Origin: Gordionus sp. m RMFG-2023
Taxonomy: Eukaryota > Nematomorpha > Gordioida > Chordodea > Parachordodidae
Assembly: GCF_954871325.1 (NCBI RefSeq)
Contig: NC_088776.1
Location: forward strand, 44,658,569 to 44,722,568
Direction: 5' to 3'
DNA: 64,000 nucleotides
The notes beneath the pieces were generated by a model that saw only the letters and a program-made list of their open reading frames with translations, was not told where the DNA came from and searched no databases. Both the position numbers and the translations under genes were made by a program. Of the stretch, positions 57,401-64,000 are shown piece by piece. Every line of letters begins with the position of its first letter. Within the stretch, counting starts at the first letter, position 1.

Positions 57401-60400
57401 TATTGGGATATTTAAGTTCTTTATAAACTTATTTGACGAATATTAATTGTCCGGGAGTATTTCTCCTATCAGACTCCTTGCCAGCTGTTTTTTTGGACCA
57501 ATATTTTTGATATATCTAATAATAGTTGTTCTCGTTTTTGTACTTGTAGGGGACAAATTTTCTATCATTTCATGGAAAGTAAGAGTGTTATTTACATTAA
57601 TAAACTAATGTTGTTTCTTTCAAATATGGTAGTACTTCCTCTTTTTTGAAATATTGCATTCTTTTAGAGGATCTCCATTTATTTTTGGGAATGTGTCGTA
57701 TCTAAATTTATGGCCCTATGCCGTAGACATTTTAATACATTTTGCGATATTATATTTTCATTTGTTGTTTTTCAGGCATTGCAGTATTTGTGTATTCTTT
57801 TTGGTCATTATATTTTCGACGAAGATTGGGAGTTTTTATTTTCATTTAAATTGGAAAAATTAGTATACTACTATTGAATAATAAAAATTCTATAATAATC
57901 TTCTTTTTTTTATTACTTTAGAAAAATTTAAGATATTTTAACACATTTTTTTATTTTAAATTAAATTTCCAACATAACTTATTTTTATATTTAAATAGAC
58001 TTTTAATCTTAACTAATTGCTTGTCCTTATTTAATTTCAATATGTATTAAATTAAAATAAAATCTCACATTGTCTACCCTCTCTTATTGTATATTTAATA
58101 ATGACACCCGTTTAACTATATTAAATAAACCATAGTTAAATCATTTTTAATGTGGTTGGATAAAATATACTCAGCCATCATAGTTTAGTATTTTAGAAAT
58201 AAAAGAATAAGATACTATCAAATCAATACCTGTATCATACCTCTCCTAGCCATTGTAAGAGCCTACGATTGAATTTATGTGTTAAAAATGTAACCAAAAT
58301 AGATATACTCCTTTATTCAACCACCATTTTTATAAGGAGGTTAATAAATACTATGGACGCCAAAAATTTAGTTTCGAAAAATATGGTAATTTAAAAAAAT
58401 AGTATAATTCATTCAGTAACATATTTAGGATTTTCCTATAGGGGGAAATTTTTGGGGGATTCTTCGCCCCCACATATGTTTGAGCTATTCTATTAAATTA
58501 TTCATAATTCAATAATAATTTTATTAATATTTTTAGCTTTTAATTACTAATTCGCGCTTATGGATATTTAAAGAAGAAAAAAGTTATAACTTAATTTCTT
58601 AAACCTATGCGCCGCCAATCAAATACGCCGCCGGTGGTAATTTTTGACCACGCTGATGTAAAAAATTCGGCGGCGTGATAGCATAGTACATATTTTTTAT
58701 TAAAAATAAAATTTATTTTATATATTATTTATGAATTGTAATTAGAAGAAAAATAATATTAAATATTTTTTAAATTATTAAAAAATGCGATTTTTAAAAT
58801 TAATAAATATTATTTGCTATAAAAATATTTGATTTGTAACAAGTTGATATGTATTATTAAGCTAGTAATTTACAAAAAAGGCATTTAAATATTATTATAT
58901 ATTTTATTCTTTTAATTTTTTATTTTCAAATCTTTATAAGACCATTAATTATTATATAAGAAGTAATACAATATTTTCCTAATGCTATCTACAACTCATC
59001 TTTAAAATTTATTTTTTTATCATAAATGGAAATTTTAATTAATGATTATTATTTTATTGTCATTATAACTTATATAAATTGACCTCTTTTTTGGTTACGC
59101 CGAAAACGCCGCCGTTTAAGAAAATCACGCCGGCGCAATTTCTTTCTAACCTTTTATTCTAATAATTGGTCAACATCACTCTTGTAATTTTTTAATGTCA
59201 ATCAGGATTTTGATGATTTTTTATTTTCTACTATTTTAAAATCTTAATTATATTGACAACATTATAGAATTCAATCAATCAAAAATCTATAATTCCAAAA
59301 GTTACCATAAGCTTACATATTTTTAAATATCCTAACTCTGATAATAATAAATCCATAGTCTGGAAATTTTTGCAAAAGAATTAGAGAAATTATTACTGCT
59401 CTAAGATATAAAACTGCAAAGGTTGAATTTGAATTCGAGGAATATCAAAGAAAATGCCTAAGTACAATACATTTAACATCAGACATGTTAGATCTTGACA
59501 GCATTGATCCATACCCGGATACACGAAATTGGCAATTCCAATGATAATAATAACAATAATTCTACACATATGAAAACCTTAAAATTAAATATCCCAACAC
59601 GTTGGCATAGTATATTAATTATGCTAGAAAGCCTATCTGGATTAAATAAGAATTTAATTTATAATGTTTTGAAAAGAATTGGGAAGCACTTTCTCAAATT
59701 ATGAATCTGAACTGGTTGAAGAACTATTAGCATTACTTTCAAAATTTAAAGAAATTGTCGAATTTCTTTCAGTACAAAAAGGGCCTACTTTAAACTTGGC
59801 GTTACTTTTTAGAAGTGAAATTGAAAAACATTTAATACTGAATGATAGTGATAGTTCTGAAAATATTTCACTTAAGGAAAATATGCTAAAAAAAACTTGC
59901 GTTACGATTTCCGGTTTGTAATCTGCAAATAATATTATATAAGTATATTCTTTTATTTTTTATTTAAAATGATCTAGGTATTGGCTTCTCTTTTAGATCC
60001 AAGATTTTAAAAATTGACAATTGTGTCAAAATATTTAATAGAGCAAAATTGCTCAGATTCAGAATTTATTTACACTTATAGAGAATGATGATAATCAGGT
60101 AGTAAATATAGCTAATGAGGATGAAGATGTATTATTAAATTCAAGTTATTTGACAAAATTTGCAAATAAACATTCAACATATATAAATTATGATTCCAAA
60201 TTAGGTGACTTAGAACAAGAATGCTACAGTTTTCTTGGAAAACGACATATACAAGATATGGACGTTCTAAATTTTTGGAGCGAAAAGAAGAGTGAACTTC
60301 CCAATCTTTCCAGGCTCGCCAAAATAATTCTTTGCATCCCGGCGACTAGCACACCTAGTGAAAGAGTTTTCTCTACCGCTGGATTGACGTTAAATTCAAG

Positions 60401-62123
60401 GAGTTCATCATTATGTCCCAAAAATTTAAATAAAATAATTTTTATACATGATATTTATAAAATTACGAAATCGATTTTGGATATAATAAATGAATATTAA
60501 AAAATATGCTGAGATATCTGTAGAATAGTGTATATATTTATTTGTTTTTTTTTTAAAAAATTAATAAGCAATTAAAAAAATTTATCTTATAAAAATTTAT
60601 ATATGCGCCGATTTACGTCGATTTAATTGACAGCGGCTAAAAATCGGCGCGCCGCCGATATTTCGTCGGCGCGCAGGTCTATATATAAACATAGCAAGAC
60701 TAAACAATTATAATGAATAGTCTTCCCATAGCTTTTGCTTAATAAATTTGATTAATAAATTTGATCATAGATTTCCAATATCAGATCTTCAGGTAGTATT
60801 TTAAAATACATAAATTAGTTTTTTTTTAAATATTAATAAAATCGTTAAATTATAGTTATAAACATAATAAAAGCATAAATTTTATCTTAAAAGTGTTTCC
60901 AATGAATTTATAATTTTAAAAAATATTTAAGTTAGAAAAATAAATGAGGCCGCCTCGCCGCCGATTTTTGTGGCGGCATTTAAATAGATTTGCCGCAAGC
61001 TGATCGTTTTAAAAAAAAGAAACGCCGCCGCCGATGATGCTGTCAGAGCACAGGTCTAGATATATTATATTTAATAAATTTTTTTTTAAAATGTAATATT
61101 AAAATAAAGTTTAGTGACATATTTCTTTATAAAATTTGCTTTAAAATCTAGCCTCAGCTTATATTCTCATACAGTATAAGTAGAATAAAATTTTTTTATT
61201 GAAAATACTAATTGTAGTATGTATAAAATATTGACTAGAAAATAATTTAAAAGGCAAGTTTTTATAACTTCTTATCAAATACAATATTATACAAAAAATT
61301 TATTAAATACTATAATTATAATGTGATTTATAATTTTCGTGGGGAAATTTGCCAATTCATCAAGAATTAAGAAAATCCTGGATACTGACTCACACAGGAA
61401 AAAAAATTTTTTTAATTTATTTAAAAAAATAAATTTTATGTTGGAAAATTAATATTCAAATATTTGCAAAATTTTGATTGGGGGGGTGGGATAAAAATCT
61501 TATTAGCTTAAAATGATATTTATGAAAACACTAAAATTTGCGATGGAGAGGGAAATCCCCCCCCCCCCATTGGTAACGCGCCTGAAATCTAATATAAATT
61601 AAAATTATACCGATTCCTTTTATGGAGCTCCTTAAGGCTCTAGCATCGGTTTCCGGGTTAAAATTAGGGGCGGGCTCGATTGTACCTCCGGCGAACTTTA
61701 TTATTACAATAATGATAAAATGAACAATATCCAAAAATGTATTTTGATTTACAATGTAACTTACTTACTTTAAACTCTTAATCTAATTTTGATAACTAAT
61801 AATAATTTCTAAGAGCAAAAATATTTATTCATGAATAAATTATTTCTTGATAAAAGTTTGTCAGATTTGAATTTTAAAAAGGGTCTTAATCTTATTATTA
61901 AACTACTCATAATATTATTTAAAAATTAGTTTCTAATTAGTTAAGATTCAAACAACATGTATTAGAGCGTGATTTATTAAAGCAGAAAATTAAACTAGTT
62001 TCTTACAGCATAAATATAAACTTAGTTAACCCTAGATCTTGTTGCCTCTTGTCCATTTAACAGAATAAGGCTTTGAATGCAAACAAAAAACAGGAGAATT
62101 AAATTTGACCTGTTAATAGTCAT
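54405..62123 (-). CDS. annexin 3, secreted-type annexin with signal peptide
   Basis: A complete annexin in 11 coding exons: 62123-62031, 61695-61611, 55954-55860, 55808-55695, 55430-55340, 55248-55169, 55123-55067, 54999-54804, 54744-54686, 54645-54523 and 54473-54405 (TAG). Phases are consistent and all introns GT-AG, giving 353 residues. Exon 1 codes a leader ([16 protein letters not shown]..., likely cut near NGQEA). The core begins [20 protein letters not shown]. Type II calcium sites are present in repeat 1 (GIGT...GDTTG), repeat 2 (GLGT...GDTHG) and repeat 4 (GLGT...GDVTG). Repeat 3 ([13 protein letters not shown]...KKGAVG) lacks the acidic residue, as in annexin 2, its closest relative here. 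Small introns are 37-67 bp; intron 2 is 5.7 kb with a Tc1-like and a hAT insertion. A poly-A signal is just past the stop, at about 54367-54376. Confidence 0.94.
56331..58116 (-). mobile_element. Tc1/mariner-like (IS630-type) element with about 80-bp TIRs
   Basis: The left end (ACGAAACGAGTGTAG, ATTATTAAATATACAATAAA, AAGATTTTAATTTA, TACATATTGA) and right end (GTTAAACGGGTGTCA, ATTATTAAATATACAATAAG, GAGATTTTATTTTAATTTAA, TACATATTGA) are inverted over about 80 bp. On the minus strand 57600-57000 codes a transposase: an HTH-like part ([15 protein letters not shown]), then [33 protein letters not shown] and [17 protein letters not shown], the last being the family DDE-domain signature. The second-aspartate block reads LVNTS where family members have a D-N, and stops occur, so it is dead. 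Exact ends are uncertain by about 5 bp. It lies in annexin 3 intron 2. Confidence 0.8.
56743..56941. repeat. 99-bp tandem duplication inside the Tc1-like element
   Basis: TTTTTAGAACATAAAA, GTCAACATTAAAATTATTAA, ATCAATTATGAGGATTTCTA and CCACCCTAATATAAATTGCT occur twice back to back with almost no change, so the duplication is recent. Confidence 0.9.
58600..60681 (+). mobile_element. 2.08-kb hAT transposon with CGGCGG-rich ends
   Basis: The left end TAAACCTATGCGCCGCC and right end (inverted) TAGACCTGCGCGCCGACG match the terminus at 2509. GC-rich palindromic stretches (CGGCGGCG, CGGCGCGCCGCCG) occupy the end regions. The plus-strand transposase remnants are listed separately. The 8-bp flanks do not match, so the ends may have been rearranged. 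It lies in annexin 3 intron 2. Confidence 0.7.
59400..60500 (+). pseudogene. hAT transposase remnant
   Basis: The pieces are 59495-59704 ([19 protein letters not shown], the family TRW-x-S-x-x-x-M-L-E block), 59679-59921 ([20 protein letters not shown]) and 60150-60500. The last piece holds the dimerisation domain: [20 protein letters not shown], then [20 protein letters not shown]. The BED finger and first catalytic part are not recognisable upstream. Frame changes separate the pieces. Confidence 0.82.
60940..61058. mobile_element. extra right end of the CGGCGG hAT family
   Basis: GAGGCCGCCTCGCCGCCGAT, GCCGCCGCCGATGATG and terminal AGAGCACAGGTCTA repeat the right-end layout of the element that ends at 60681. 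It may be a second, mostly deleted copy or a rearranged end. Confidence 0.5.
61490..61583. repeat. second copy of the poly-G/GGCTACGCC repeat end
   Basis: TTAGCTTAAAATGATATTTA, a poly-C run of 14 and GGTAACGCGCCTG follow the order at 6970-7041. It abuts exon 2 of annexin 3, only 28 bp beyond its donor. Confidence 0.45.
62031..62123 (-). CDS. signal-peptide exon of annexin 3
   Basis: 31 codons from ATG to a phase-0 donor (AGG|GTTAAC). The leader [16 protein letters not shown] plus QSLILLNG is followed by QEATRSR. It aligns without gaps to the annexin 2 leader exon (same length and same QSLILL-x-GQEA end), and joins exon 2 at FAGGTIEP. Confidence 0.9.
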
Positions 62124-64000
62124 CTCACCACTGTTATCGTTGAAAAAATTAATATGAATAAACTATTTCAAATAAGGAGCAAATAATAATATTATAAAGG
62201 TTTATTATCAAAAAGGTTTAATTATTTAACAGATGAAATTATTAATTGAAAAACGATCTGTCATTATTTAATAATTATCTTTTTGATCTTATTTGCTGAA
62301 AAAAATTGTAAGATGGTAATTATCCTTTCAGCGTTTAAATGATGATATTTGCAATTTTTAAAATAAAATTTCAAGGTTTATTAATCATATTATACAAAAA
62401 AAATTAAATCAACATTAATCTTTGGAATAATAAAGTTTTCATTGATTATATACTATATAAATATAGTTTTTTTAAAATCTACTATATATTTAATTTTCCA
62501 AATTTAATTTTAACTATTATTAAATATATTATGAAACCATGGTTAGATTTAATAGTATGAAACAATGCATCAAATCATTATTATGAAACGTCATATAAAA
62601 ATCAATAAATAAATAAATAATGCTTCTCAAAATCTATTTTAATTTAAATAGATTTTCTAGTGGTATGTCGGAATATAGTCAAATCCAATAAAATAAATTA
62701 ATCTTGTATTCAATAATATTACAAACAAATTATATATAATATTCATTTAAGGCAATTTAGATTTTTTCCCCCTAGATTCCATTATCATAATGTAAGCACA
62801 ATTAAACTGACAGACTGGCCCTGAATCTAGTAGCACTTATCCCTTAGGATACTAATAAGTGAAATATCTTAAAAAAAATTATATTTAAAGATAATATATA
62901 ATCTGGAATTTTCTTAACCTTTATTGGTCATGTAATAAATTTAAGATGTTAATTAATCAATACAACCTATAATAATGTAGGGAAGACCAGGATAGAGCGA
63001 TTGATGGGTTATGTTAACGCGAATAGGTTTTAAACCCTTGAGAATAAAGACTTTAAATTTTGTGTGAAGTTTTAATTTTATATTTAATTTCTTATACATG
63101 TTCATTTTTTTAAGAATTTTCCTGGTAAAACAGTATTTTACCCAAAAACGATAAAAATTTCTCTCTAGTTTATTTTTCATTTAGCAAAATATATTAACGT
63201 TCCTAATTTAAAGATTGCAATACTTAAAGTTATAGCTATATAAAATAAATTTTATCGTACGTTTTTAGCTTAACTAGAAATCACGTATGTATAATATTAT
63301 CACACTTTTTAGATATTTTTTATTAAATTTTTTAGTAATTATTAATAATTTTTTAAAATTTAAAGCACTTGTTTCTAGATATTTTTTATTTTTAACCCGA
63401 CTTTATTTCTTTTACCGCATATTTCTATTTTCCTTAACTTTAATTCAATTTTTAAGTATTATTGATATTTTTTAATTAAATTTTTTAGTTACTCTTATTG
63501 ATTTTTTAAATTTGACAACGAATTTTTATTCATTTTACTCATGTTATGGCCACATTTAATTAACAATTTAATGTGTGTGAAATTCTTCCCAGCATTTTAG
63601 AATTTGTAAACATGGAGATGTTGTTAAGATACCCTCGATAAAGGGATGTTGGCTATTTGGTTGATTTAATATTTAATACAACGCATATATATTTTACTAT
63701 ATTCTAAGGTTTTACCAGCGGATACTAGAAAAGGCAATTTTAATTGTGACAAATCTGCACTTGTTTTCAAATATATCAGATTGAATGCTAGTATCCTAGT
63801 CCTTTGGTGAAAAATAATCAAAATCTTTTGTTAAAGGAAAATTGCTCAAAGCATCCTTTTAAAAGTATTTAAGTGGCAAATTTATCAACATTTGTGTAGA
63901 TAGTTAAACAAATATTACCTACATGTTATAAAAGGGGTTAGTTTGAATGACCAAATTTCCCATTCAACTTGTCTAAATTCCCTCAGTTCCTGTTCTCTTG
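62124..64000. other. upstream region of annexin 3
   Basis: The presumed promoter side of the annexin 3 gene. It is AT-rich, with no clear TATA box or further exon. A worn pogo-family end (TAGGGAAGACCAGGATAGAG) lies at 62979-62998. Nothing else is recognised up to the window edge. Confidence 0.4.
62979..63010 (+). mobile_element. worn pogo-family terminus
   Basis: TAGGGAAGACCAGGATAGAG resembles the ends of elements A-C (TAGGGGAGACCAGGGCTAGT). No partner end or coding remnant lies within the window. Confidence 0.35.

Noticed and set aside
62953-63480. Two hydrophobic frames near the right edge
   Set aside because: Rich in F, L, I, Y and K as random AT-rich frames are, with no motif and no conserved neighbour context.

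Overview
This is a very AT-rich animal (or close holozoan) nuclear window. The evidence is a Rap-type Ras GTPase, a tandem set of spliced four-repeat annexin genes with canonical GT-AG introns, and a heavy load of eukaryotic DNA transposons, mostly hAT. GC content is very low by eye, with G/C homopolymers and small GC-rich hairpins standing out. The lineage cannot be fixed from the sequence. An AT-rich, transposon-laden animal such as a hydrozoan-like or parasitic cnidarian would fit, but that is a guess. No bacterial operon, CRISPR or rRNA feature is present.

Layout. 1-11 kb: repeats only, including hAT remnants (2509-about 4500; 7879-9958 with a second hAT inside it), small hAT-type MITEs, and a tandem array at about 4640-4985. 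11.3-12.0 kb: an intact Rap2-like GTPase on the minus strand with no intron in its coding region. 12.4-15.2 kb: an old, broken Ty3/gypsy-like LTR element. 18.2-62.1 kb: three annexin genes, all on the minus strand and with the same exon plan. Annexin 1 is 18195-26041 with its first exon not found. Annexin 2 is 33415-50806 and annexin 3 is 54405-62123. Between and inside them are hAT, pogo-like, Tc1/mariner-like, LTR and possibly Helitron insertions.

The annexins are the most notable genes. I could place every exon of copies 2 and 3 (11 coding exons each, 359 and 353 residues) and exons 2-11 of copy 1. Copies 2 and 3 each begin with a separate exon coding a clear hydrophobic signal peptide, which is unusual because most annexins have no leader and stay in the cytosol. 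Type II calcium sites (GxGT plus an acidic residue in GDxxG) are kept in repeats 1, 2 and 4 of all copies. In copies 2 and 3 the repeat 3 site is remodelled, while copy 1 keeps an acidic residue there.

The intron after the first core exon is swollen by different transposons in all three copies. In annexin 2 it holds a set of boxes within boxes: pogo-like terminal repeats nested three deep, with an LTR element inside the innermost and a hAT element inside the middle one. Long gaps without genes (about 5.2-7.3, 9.97-11.3, 15.2-18.2, 29.3-33.4, 50.8-54.4 and 62.2-64 kb) hold only repeat fragments or nothing I can name.
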